From contig CALOAD010000014.1 in NCBI GenBank assembly GCA_942491415.1, positions 310,001 to 374,000 on the forward strand: a DNA stretch of 64,000 nucleotides, given 5' to 3'. Shown piece after piece: positions 8,044 to 16,386 of this stretch (position 1 is the first letter of the stretch; each line of letters opens with the position of its first letter). Made by a program: the position numbers and the translations under genes. Below the pieces are notes generated by a model. The model saw nothing but the letters and a program-made list of their open reading frames with translations. It ran no database searches and was not told where the DNA came from. The stretch comes from CALOAD01 sp942491415 (GTDB lineage Bacteria > Cyanobacteriota > Vampirovibrionia > Gastranaerophilales > CALOAD01).

Positions 8044-8406
8044 TTAAACCCAATGACCATTTACATCAGGCGATGATATTTCTTTTAACTTTCCTTGTTT
8101 ATAATCCTCAATTGCTTCTTTTACAGTACCTTCCATCTTTGTAAAAATGCGAACATTAGCAGCCACTAAAACAGCGAATGCTTTTGGACCACAATGCCCT
8201 GTTATGAGCAATTCTACATCTTCATTTATAACGTTTTGAGCTGCTTGAATACCGGCACCTTGAGCAGCCTCCATGTTCTGAGTGTTACATTTGTAAACAA
8301 AAGTATCCTGCTCAACATCATAAATAATAAATCCTTTGGCTCTTCCAAACCTTGTATCAATTTGTGAATCAAGGGTTTCCCCCATTGAACTAATCGCTAT
8401 TTTCAT
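8044..8406 (-). CDS. NifX/NifB-like iron-molybdenum cofactor domain protein (operon leader)
   Basis: A 120-aa NifX-superfamily protein. The features seen are MKIAISSMGETLDSQIDTRFGRAKGF at the start and LLITGHCGPKAFAVLVAANVRIF in the centre. The same family appears again at the other end of the operon (5721-6059), but the sequences are clearly diverged. As the first gene downstream of a divergent MerR-type regulator it should be directly controlled by it. A TTGACA/TATTAT-like promoter with a long spacer lies at 8434-8463. It is probably a metal-cluster carrier or scaffold working with the two ferredoxin-ATPases. Confidence 0.87.
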   Translation of the reverse strand: MKIAISSMGETLDSQIDTRFGRAKGFIIYDVEQDTFVYKCNTQNMEAAQGAGIQAAQNVINEDVELLITGHCGPKAFAVLVAANVRIFTKMEGTVKEAIEDYKQGKLKEISSPDVNGHWV

Positions 8407-8433
8407 GATAAACTCCTATTATATTCTAATAAT

Positions 8434-8463
8434 ATAATATTACCTAACAACTCCAATTGTCAA
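8434..8463 (-). promoter_or_regulatory. Candidate MerR-type promoter of the NifX/ferredoxin-ATPase operon
   Basis: On the minus strand TTGACA (8463-8458) is separated by 18 bp from TATTAT (8439-8434), or by 21 bp from TATATT. The spacer contains an imperfect dyad with ACAA and TTGT half-sites. A stretched spacer holding a dyad is the hallmark of MerR-regulated promoters, and a MerR-family gene starts divergently at 8525. Confidence 0.55.
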
Positions 8464-8524
8464 GTAAGTTTTACATTTTAAAAAATTCTGTTATACTAAA
8501 ATTGATAATTAGAGGTAAATAAAA

Positions 8525-8917
8525 ATGGAATTTAATGAAAATCTACCTGCATATCCTATAGGTATAGCAGCTCAAATTTTAAATGTACATCCTCGAACAC
8601 TTCGAATATATGAAGCTGAAGGACTGGTAAAACCACGTCGCATAAGTGGCAAAAGAATGTTTTCTCAGAACGATATAGTGTGGATTGATTGCCTTAGAAA
8701 ATTAATTCATGACGAAAATATTAGCATTCCCGGAATTAAAAAACTGCTTGAATACGCTCCTTGTTGGAAACTTAAAAATTGTTCTGCTCAAGTACGTAGC
8801 GAATGTCTAGCATTAAGAGAGCGTAAGAAAAATTGCTGGGAATTTTCTCAAAATACCTGTGAAAAATCTTGCTTAAATTGTGATGTTTATCTTGAAGGAC
8901 AAAAACAAACCGTTTAA
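8525..8917 (+). CDS. MerR-family transcriptional regulator with Cys-rich C-terminus
   Basis: A 130-aa regulator. The N-terminal winged helix is typical of MerR (YPIGIAAQILNVHPRTLRIYEAEGLVKPRR, about 10-39). The C-terminal region has seven cysteines (C80, C86, C94, C104, C112, C116, C119) arranged with CW pairs (CWKLKNC, CWEFSQNTC) and a closing CxxxCxxC. This suggests an Fe-S cluster, a metal or a thiol redox sensor. The gene is divergent from the NifX/ferredoxin-ATPase operon and presumably controls it and itself. A strong bidirectional terminator follows. The effector cannot be read from sequence. Confidence 0.88.
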   Translation: MEFNENLPAYPIGIAAQILNVHPRTLRIYEAEGLVKPRRISGKRMFSQNDIVWIDCLRKLIHDENISIPGIKKLLEYAPCWKLKNCSAQVRSECLALRERKKNCWEFSQNTCEKSCLNCDVYLEGQKQTV

Positions 8918-8962
8918 TTGAATTTCTTTAAATATTTGCAATGATTTTCAATAATCATAAAA

Positions 8963-9001
8963 AATAATAAAGCCAGACTATTTAAGTCTGGCTTTATTAT
9001 T
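8963..9001 (+). terminator. Strong bidirectional terminator
   Basis: A perfect 17-bp stem (8963-8979 with 8985-9001) with core GCCAGACT/AGTCTGGC and A/T-rich flanks on both sides. It sits between the convergent merR-like gene and the giant gene ending at 9026. Confidence 0.85.
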
Positions 9002-9025
9002 ATCTTTCAATCGTCACTAAAGAAT

Positions 9026-12000
9026 TTAGATTAATTCTTCAAGTTCTTTGATCCTATCTCTTATTGTATTAATCATAATAGTTGCTTCTTTTTCAGACAG
9101 CTTAACTTCTTTTGCTTGTTCTGATTTCAAAGCATTTTTAGCAATAGAGTCTAAATCAATTTGTTTTAAAGAATCTAAAGTACTAACATCTATGCAAGGA
9201 ACAACTTTTTTCGTCCTTAAAATTATGTTTGATACTGCATCAAACATATAAAGTTTTTCAAAATCATCTTTCGCATAGTTATCCATATTTTTAGCTATAT
9301 CTTCAACTAACGGGAAATATGCTACATGATTTGTTGATGAAAGTGCCTGCAATGCAATGTTTTTAACATCTGAATGGTTTTCTTTTGATGTAACCATTTT
9401 CAATAATAACTTATCAATTCTTGGCGAATTACCCGCAGTTTCTCTAATAAACTTATTAATTAACTTATCCGCATACGGATTTTTCACCTTAGGATCAAAT
9501 GCTAACTTATAAGCTTTTTCAAGTGATGCCAAATACGGCTGAGCATCTTCATCGGTCTCTGCCAATTTAGCAGCTACTATCATCGCATCAACACCGAAAG
9601 TTATTGATTCATTATAAGGTATTTCATTGAATAACATTTTATCCGCATACTCAACTACTTCCTTAAACTTACCTTTTTGTAAAAGTATACCTGTAGCATA
9701 AGTTTTGACTACATCATTAGCTTTTTCATCATTAAGGAATTTAACAAGTTTTTGATCCAAAATAGGATTGTTTTTATCTATCATGCCCTTTACTACTGAT
9801 CGTTGACCATCTTGATCATCAATAAGGAAAGATCTTAACAATAAGTCGATTTGCTTATCTGCTATTTCTTCCAAAGATTCTTGACTTTCTTCCTTTTCAA
9901 CGCTATCAACTTTTTCAGCTTCTTTAGTTGATCCGGCAGCTTTAAGCTTTTCAGCTCGAACCTTTTTAGTTTCAGCGATTACTTCATTTATTATTGGATT
10001 TTGATAAACTTCAGCAAGATCAAAAAGTTTTTCACTTGTTTCTTTGGCTCCTAATATATAATTATCAATTTTTTCTTTAAGCTCAGAGTCTGCTATATCT
10101 TGTAGAACTTTAACTCCATTTTTATTCTTTTCTATATTTTTGATGTGTATATGAATTTTTTCAATGAAGTTTTCCACATCATCACGACTGGAACCTATTT
10201 CTTCATTCCAAGCCTTTACAGTATCAATAGCTGATGCGACAGGTGAACTCATTTGAGCAACTTTCATTTTTTCACCCATAATTCCTGCATATGATCTGAA
10301 TGATTTATTTTCTATATCATTATTTTGCTCAAAATGTTCAGCTACTTTTTCTAATAAACTATTCATAACTTTTTCAGTAGCTTCAACATCCATTACATTT
10401 AAAACATCATCACTTAATCCTGAATTTTCAAGCCATTCACTGTAGATATTTTGAATAGTTGCTTTATCTTCTACTATTTTATTAACTCTTGATTCTGTTA
10501 ATTTTATATGCTTCATTATCTTTTCAAAAGAAACACCATCTAAGAAAGTTTTAGCAGCAAATTCTGTCATACCGAGAGTTTTAACAAACATTTTCAAGGT
10601 ACTGTTATCATTTGCCGGATCTTCTAAAGCCTGGAATATTTCATTAACACCCTCTTTAGAATTCCAAGATGCGTGTTTTCCTGATTTTATATAACCATTC
10701 ATATCTTCTTTAAAGGCTCTTGTTATTTGAGGAATGTTGCCATCTGATAATATTTTTGCCAGCTTAAACTCCAACGCAGTCTTATCAGCAGCTGATAAAC
10801 ATAATATAAGCTTGCTCATCTTAGCTGCAATAACTTCATTGCGAGTTGTTACACTATCAAATTTATCGCCATTTAAAACATCATCCATTAAAGATTCTAA
10901 TAAAGACTCAGGGTCTTTAATGGAAGCTTTCTGTGAAACGATTTTAACTAAAGATTTTTCCAATGATTTGGTTTTATCACTATCCGGTGATTCCAGATAT
11001 TCTTTCTTCCATTGATTTAAATTTTGTCTTATCTTATTGTGATGTTTAGGCTGAACAGTTGCATCCAAAAACACAGTCAAAGCGTGATTTTCGTAAGCTT
11101 TTTGAGATTTCAAATCTTCTTTCAAAGATTCTTGTTCGGCTCCTGTTGTTTTTTCTATCTGAGTTCTTATTGAATCACCTGTAATAAGTATACCTTTTAT
11201 CTTATTTAACAAAGTTGTAGTTTCTTTTTCCAAGTCTTCATCTGACATTATTTTTAAATCAGGATGATTTGATCTGACTTTATAATCTTTAAATGCCTGA
11301 TCTTTAAACCCGCCAATAGAAGAACCTACTGTAGTATAACTAAGTATATTTTTTAGATATCTTAGTACCAATTCCATATTTTCGCCTTTTGACTTAAACG
11401 AACCGTATTTATTCATATACTCTTCGGCAAATATAGAATCTGTTAAACTTGTTTGAGCGGTACTTTCCATACCTCTAAGTCTTTGAAGCAATGAATATGA
11501 AGTTTCAGGTTTAATGCCTAACTGCTCAGATGTTGAACTGTTGAGGTGTACATCCAAATTCTTTTCATTTGTATTTTTCAGGAATTTATAGATCTTCATA
11601 AACTCGTTATTATCTTTAGGATCAAATTTGGCATCAATCCAATTAATTACAACCTCACCACCTTCTGAAGACCTTAATTCTTCAACTGTAGTAGGTTCTT
11701 TTATTAATGATTTTCTGATTTCGTCCAGTTTCTTTTTAGCTTTCAACTGTTCCGGTGTTAATTTTTCTTCAACTTCTTTATCTACTTTAGGTTCTTTTCC
11801 TAACAATATTTTTAATTTAGCCTTTTGCTCTGTCAATAAAATCTCTTTTGTTGAATTCAATTCTTCAAAGTTTTTTGTATCCTTAACTTCAATAGCCGCT
11901 TTTCCTGTAATTGTATTTGCCAAATTTTGCAAAACAGCTTTTTCTAATAAAAACTTAATTTTATTGTCATTAGATAAAGCATCCATATCTTCTTGCGAAT

Positions 12001-15000
12001 TTATTTTGGCAAAAACACCTTTTTTATCTTTCAAGGCTTCAAAAACTTCTTTTTTACGAAATGCTACTTTTTCATCTATAACTTTTGCATTCTTACTTAA
12101 GTTTTCAACTTTTCCTTTAGAGATAGTTTTAAAAGTGTCAATATTTTTGCTTATAACTTCTATAAGTTTACTTTCAACAGCTTTTAACGTCTCAACCTGT
12201 TTAATAGTATCTGAGGATTTAGCATTAACTGCTTCATTCGCAAGCATAAAGACTTCTTTGAAAACAGCCTCAGAGAGTTTTTGCGCCGTTGTATTATTAA
12301 AGTTCTCCTTAGTCGCTGATTTTAAAGCCTCGTTCATTGCACTTGAAACAGTTATTTGCAAAGTCTGCTTATCTTTGGTTTGTATATATTGATGTACAGC
12401 CGGTAATATCTTAGATTGAGCGGTATTTACAGATTCTTGAATTAATTTCAAATCAGTTTGAATTAAAGCATTAAGAAACTCTTGAAGAACTTGTGCTTTT
12501 TTTCTGGTTTTTATAGAAAAGATGTCTGAAGCCAAACTTGCAGCTTCTTGACCTGCTACCGGTAATGTTCCAGGCATAATGAATTTCATCAACATAGGCA
12601 TTTCACCGCGCTTCTCATCAGATAAAATACCCTCTTTATATTCTTGTTCAGTGACACCTTCTGTATAATTGGTTCTAATAAGAAAACCGTATTTGCCACC
12701 AAAACCGTCATTATTGCCTAATTCGGTTCCGCCACCTCTACCATAATCAGATCTAAGATTTTCTGCTTCATCCATCCATATATTTTGAAATTCTCGACCA
12801 CCCCAAGTATTATCTTGGAATAAAGCTCTTTGTTTTTTTATTTCACCTGTATTATGATCATAAGCTTCCACATAATCTACATCTTGCATATACTGAGCGT
12901 GAAAAGCAGGGCTTTTAGTACTCATACTGGATGATACAATACCACTCCCTTTTCCTGATTCAGCAATATCAAGAGCTTTTGTAATATCGTCAACAATACT
13001 AAAATCTTTGCCTGTTGTTTGTTCCAAAATACGAGTTTGTCCATATGAGTTAAGACCACTACTGCCTTCTTCTCCAGCCCATAGAGCACCTTTATATTTT
13101 TGCTTGTCATACATTTCGGCAAGATCTTCTTTCAGTTCTGTATTTAAATTTGTATATTGTCTTTTAGTTTCTCTTTGAATTTTTAATAAACTTTTTTCAA
13201 CTTTATCAAAAAGACCTTTTTGTTCCTTTGTAAATTTATAAATATTAGGATCTTTAAGGGTTTCGCCCTTTTCTTTTGCTTTCATCAATTTATCTGAGAA
13301 TAACAAAAGATCATCAAATTTTTCTTGCAATTTATCCAAAGTTACTCTATCTGCAATAAGACCTAAAGTTTCCATTTTTTTCAAAACAGCTTCTTTATTA
13401 GCTTCTACATTCAATTGTTTAGCTTTTTGCTCTAAATATTCAGGAACATCCAATTCATTTTCTGTTTTTACTCTATAAAAAGCTGCTATTTTAAATAAAT
13501 TTTGATTATAATCAGCCATTTTACTTGGAGGTCTGTTTAATTTTTGTTTTTGAACTAAAGCATCATTTAGATGAGCAAAACTATTATGAATAAGCTTTGC
13601 AGATTCCATCAATTTTGATTCGGGAACATTTTTTAATTCTGTATTTAAAAACGCAGCTATTTTTCTTAACTGCAAATTAATAGTTTCAAGCCCTTTAATA
13701 TCAGTATATTTAGGAGAAAGCACCTTTGTTGTTAATTCTTTTATTTGATTTTCATCTGAAGTCAAATTACTTAAAACACTTGCTACATCTTTTCTTACCT
13801 GTGATGATACTTTTACATATTCATTTTGTATCTGATTATAATTTGCATGTAATTCTTTATTTTCTTTTATAGTTTTTAATGCTGATTTAACTAAAGGGAT
13901 AATTTTAGTAGTGGCTCTTAATATATAATGCTTAGGCTTATTTTCACCCTCTAAATCATGTACCAAGTGTGCATCGTGCAACATTCCATAGTTTTCTTTA
14001 TCAAAAGGCTTAAACCATTGAGCGCTTGTGTTACCAACACCTGTAGTATCTGCTATATGCATCCAGTTTGTAACGGCTGCATCAACTATCCTATAACCCA
14101 TACTATCAGCTTTTGAATAATCAACATCTGCTTTTTTAACATTTACCTTTTCAGAAAAATCCTTTGATAAAACATCATAAACTTCAATAGTTGGCTTATT
14201 ATTAAGCTCTGAAAGTACAGCTGATACATATGCTAATTTATGTTCGTGAGGTAATACCTTTCTCACAATTGATATAGCAGCACACATCCCGTGTCTTCTT
14301 TGATTTGAACCTTTAGCCACTAGCATTTTCTGCTCAGGAATTTCTGTCACTATATCGCTCAAAACTTCCTGTAAAACTTGAACTTTGCGACCTTCAAGTT
14401 GCGAATTTAAAGTATAATCCGAGCTCATAAAATGATCTAATAACTTTAGACATTCTTTCTTTTCAGACAAAGACACTTCCGATGATGCCATAAAATAATC
14501 AATCATTTTATTTGCTGTTTTTTTATTTGCTTCAAATTTTTCAGCAGAAGCTCTTTCCGGCGTAACTTTAAATGATTCAGAGTTTAAAATATTATTTCTA
14601 AGTCCTATAAGTGCTTTTTCATCATCTACAGAAGTATTTACTGCTAACCATTCATTCGCACTGACTTGGATTTTTTCTTTTGCATCTTCTTTATTTGCAA
14701 ATGCTTTATCAAAAAGTCCTTGCAAAGATTCTTTTTCTTGGGTTTTATTGAGATCTAAAGCTTTTTCAATAGTTTGTTTTAACAAACTTTCCCATTCGTT
14801 ATTTTGAAATTGTTTTTTATCGGCAATACTAGACTTTTCTTTCAGGAAATTATCAATTTTTGAATCTTCTTTAATACCATATTTTAAATTTTGGGCAACA
14901 TCTAAAAGGAATTTTATATTGTTAGAACTACCATCTTGAGCTAATTTTTTTAATGTATTCTTAATAGCTCTTCTTTTAGGTGCATTTAAAGCCCCTCCCT

Positions 15001-15094
15001 CTTGAGCTAAAGAATTGACTAAATTTCTATCAGTTCTTTTTCCTTGAAATGCCAAGTCTTTGTCTTTTTTCCCAAAATTAATGTTTAAATTCAT
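9026..15094 (-). CDS. Giant orphan protein (2022 aa) with candidate papain-like triad and helical body
   Basis: I do not recognise this family. There is no signal peptide or membrane segment. The N-terminus has two F-x-G-like words (NFGKK at 6-10, AFQGKR at 15-20). Around residue 268, HGMCAAISIV places Cys271 at the start of a helix, as in papain-like enzymes. Candidate partners are His732 in SPAFHAQYM and Asn762 in DNTWGG, the latter resembling the papain NSWG motif. A largely helical insertion of about 450 residues separates Cys from His. The remainder (about 870-2022) is Lys/Glu-rich helix, with HEAT-like repeats near the C-terminus. A protease, transglutaminase or toxin-like effector is possible; catalysis is inference. 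The gene is monocistronic. Confidence 0.7.
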   Translation of the reverse strand: MNLNINFGKKDKDLAFQGKRTDRNLVNSLAQEGGALNAPKRRAIKNTLKKLAQDGSSNNIKFLLDVAQNLKYGIKEDSKIDNFLKEKSSIADKKQFQNNEWESLLKQTIEKALDLNKTQEKESLQGLFDKAFANKEDAKEKIQVSANEWLAVNTSVDDEKALIGLRNNILNSESFKVTPERASAEKFEANKKTANKMIDYFMASSEVSLSEKKECLKLLDHFMSSDYTLNSQLEGRKVQVLQEVLSDIVTEIPEQKMLVAKGSNQRRHGMCAAISIVRKVLPHEHKLAYVSAVLSELNNKPTIEVYDVLSKDFSEKVNVKKADVDYSKADSMGYRIVDAAVTNWMHIADTTGVGNTSAQWFKPFDKENYGMLHDAHLVHDLEGENKPKHYILRATTKIIPLVKSALKTIKENKELHANYNQIQNEYVKVSSQVRKDVASVLSNLTSDENQIKELTTKVLSPKYTDIKGLETINLQLRKIAAFLNTELKNVPESKLMESAKLIHNSFAHLNDALVQKQKLNRPPSKMADYNQNLFKIAAFYRVKTENELDVPEYLEQKAKQLNVEANKEAVLKKMETLGLIADRVTLDKLQEKFDDLLLFSDKLMKAKEKGETLKDPNIYKFTKEQKGLFDKVEKSLLKIQRETKRQYTNLNTELKEDLAEMYDKQKYKGALWAGEEGSSGLNSYGQTRILEQTTGKDFSIVDDITKALDIAESGKGSGIVSSSMSTKSPAFHAQYMQDVDYVEAYDHNTGEIKKQRALFQDNTWGGREFQNIWMDEAENLRSDYGRGGGTELGNNDGFGGKYGFLIRTNYTEGVTEQEYKEGILSDEKRGEMPMLMKFIMPGTLPVAGQEAASLASDIFSIKTRKKAQVLQEFLNALIQTDLKLIQESVNTAQSKILPAVHQYIQTKDKQTLQITVSSAMNEALKSATKENFNNTTAQKLSEAVFKEVFMLANEAVNAKSSDTIKQVETLKAVESKLIEVISKNIDTFKTISKGKVENLSKNAKVIDEKVAFRKKEVFEALKDKKGVFAKINSQEDMDALSNDNKIKFLLEKAVLQNLANTITGKAAIEVKDTKNFEELNSTKEILLTEQKAKLKILLGKEPKVDKEVEEKLTPEQLKAKKKLDEIRKSLIKEPTTVEELRSSEGGEVVINWIDAKFDPKDNNEFMKIYKFLKNTNEKNLDVHLNSSTSEQLGIKPETSYSLLQRLRGMESTAQTSLTDSIFAEEYMNKYGSFKSKGENMELVLRYLKNILSYTTVGSSIGGFKDQAFKDYKVRSNHPDLKIMSDEDLEKETTTLLNKIKGILITGDSIRTQIEKTTGAEQESLKEDLKSQKAYENHALTVFLDATVQPKHHNKIRQNLNQWKKEYLESPDSDKTKSLEKSLVKIVSQKASIKDPESLLESLMDDVLNGDKFDSVTTRNEVIAAKMSKLILCLSAADKTALEFKLAKILSDGNIPQITRAFKEDMNGYIKSGKHASWNSKEGVNEIFQALEDPANDNSTLKMFVKTLGMTEFAAKTFLDGVSFEKIMKHIKLTESRVNKIVEDKATIQNIYSEWLENSGLSDDVLNVMDVEATEKVMNSLLEKVAEHFEQNNDIENKSFRSYAGIMGEKMKVAQMSSPVASAIDTVKAWNEEIGSSRDDVENFIEKIHIHIKNIEKNKNGVKVLQDIADSELKEKIDNYILGAKETSEKLFDLAEVYQNPIINEVIAETKKVRAEKLKAAGSTKEAEKVDSVEKEESQESLEEIADKQIDLLLRSFLIDDQDGQRSVVKGMIDKNNPILDQKLVKFLNDEKANDVVKTYATGILLQKGKFKEVVEYADKMLFNEIPYNESITFGVDAMIVAAKLAETDEDAQPYLASLEKAYKLAFDPKVKNPYADKLINKFIRETAGNSPRIDKLLLKMVTSKENHSDVKNIALQALSSTNHVAYFPLVEDIAKNMDNYAKDDFEKLYMFDAVSNIILRTKKVVPCIDVSTLDSLKQIDLDSIAKNALKSEQAKEVKLSEKEATIMINTIRDRIKELEELI

Positions 15095-15291
15095 ATCTTG
15101 ATTTTTTCCTTACTAGAAAATATTCTTGTCTATTTTACACTAAATCTAATGTATTAAAAACAGGAAAACCTTAAATTTTAACACTTATATAAGCATGTAT
15201 TTACATATATTTACTTATTAAAAAACAAACACACCTTAAAAAGCCCCTAATTCAACCTGAATAGAACATTACAATACTAAACTAAATAATT

Positions 15292-16224
15292 TTACTTTAT
15301 TAAGCTGATTTGCTCACTTAGCTTAAGCATTTTTTCTATACTTGATAATGCTTTTAAAGAAACTTCATTTTCTACAAAAATTTCTGTTGTTTCATTTTTT
15401 AATGCATTATAAACATCTTCAAGTGTATTTAACTTCATATCTTTGCAAACCGCTTTTTTAGAAACAAGATAAAAATTCTTTTCCGGGAAATCTCTTTCAA
15501 GTCTTTCGACAACACCCTTTTCAGTTACTATAATAAAATCTTTTTCATTACTTTTTTGGGCGTATTTCATTATTTGCGTTGTACTTCCGACAAAATCAGC
15601 TTTTTTTATAACATCCATATGACACTCAGGATGGACAAGCACAAGGGCTTTTGGATATTTGCGCTGCATGATATCAACTTCTTCAGGCTGAATGTTCATA
15701 TGTGTTGGACAATAACCGTCAAAAGGAATAACTTCAGTACCTTCAAGCTTTGAATTTATATACGAACCAAGCCCTTTGTCCGGAACAAATAAAACTTTTT
15801 CTTTATTAAGAGATTTTACAATTTCTAATGCATTTGCACTGGTACAGCAAACATCTGATTCTGACTTGACTTCAGCAGTTGAATTTACATAGCAAACAAC
15901 GGGTACAGATGGATGCTGCTTCTTAAAAGATCTTAGATCTTTTAAGTTAAGCATATCAGCCATTGGACATCCTGCTTCTTCTTTTGGGATAAGTACTTTC
16001 TTGCTTGGAGATAATATCTTAGCAGTCTCTGCCATAAAATAAACACCTGCAAATATTATGACTTCAGCATCAGCCTGTGCCGCCACTTGACTGAGATGCA
16101 AAGAATCTCCCACATAATCTGCCACTTGATCTATTTCAATATTTTGATAACAATGCGCTAAAATTATTGCATTTTTCTCTTTTTTTAATTCTTCAATTCT
16201 CTGTGTTAGTTCTATATTCTGCAT
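15292..16224 (-). CDS. nadA: Quinolinate synthase A
   Basis: A 310-aa enzyme that condenses iminoaspartate with dihydroxyacetone phosphate to quinolinate in de novo NAD synthesis, using an oxygen-sensitive [4Fe-4S] cluster. The sequence has AHCYQNIEIDQVADYVGDSLHLS, FAGVYFMAETAKIL, VCYVNSTAEVKSESDVCCTSANA, VPDKGLG and LVHPECHMDV, all family signatures. The conserved cysteines include those in CYVNS and HPEC. It stands alone; nadB and nadC are not in the window. A 197-bp gene-free gap follows, holding no recognisable terminator. Confidence 0.96.
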   Translation of the reverse strand: MQNIELTQRIEELKKEKNAIILAHCYQNIEIDQVADYVGDSLHLSQVAAQADAEVIIFAGVYFMAETAKILSPSKKVLIPKEEAGCPMADMLNLKDLRSFKKQHPSVPVVCYVNSTAEVKSESDVCCTSANALEIVKSLNKEKVLFVPDKGLGSYINSKLEGTEVIPFDGYCPTHMNIQPEEVDIMQRKYPKALVLVHPECHMDVIKKADFVGSTTQIMKYAQKSNEKDFIIVTEKGVVERLERDFPEKNFYLVSKKAVCKDMKLNTLEDVYNALKNETTEIFVENEVSLKALSSIEKMLKLSEQISLIK

Positions 16225-16386
16225 TTTAAAACATTCCTGTTTCTAATCCACACTAAAATTATATTATAAAAAATACGAATAATTAAAATATATTTATATA
16301 TAGTGTTTTTGTTGTAGGTCTTTTTAGAAAAAATATTGTAGAATAATTAAGAATAGTAAAACAATCTGGAGTGAGTTTACACAAAA

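Noticed and set aside
5721..8406. A nitrogenase (nif) cluster
   Set aside because: NifX-like domains and ferredoxin-ATPases are present, but no nifH, nifD, nifK, nifE or nifN. The ATPases are the MinD/COG1149 type, not NifH.
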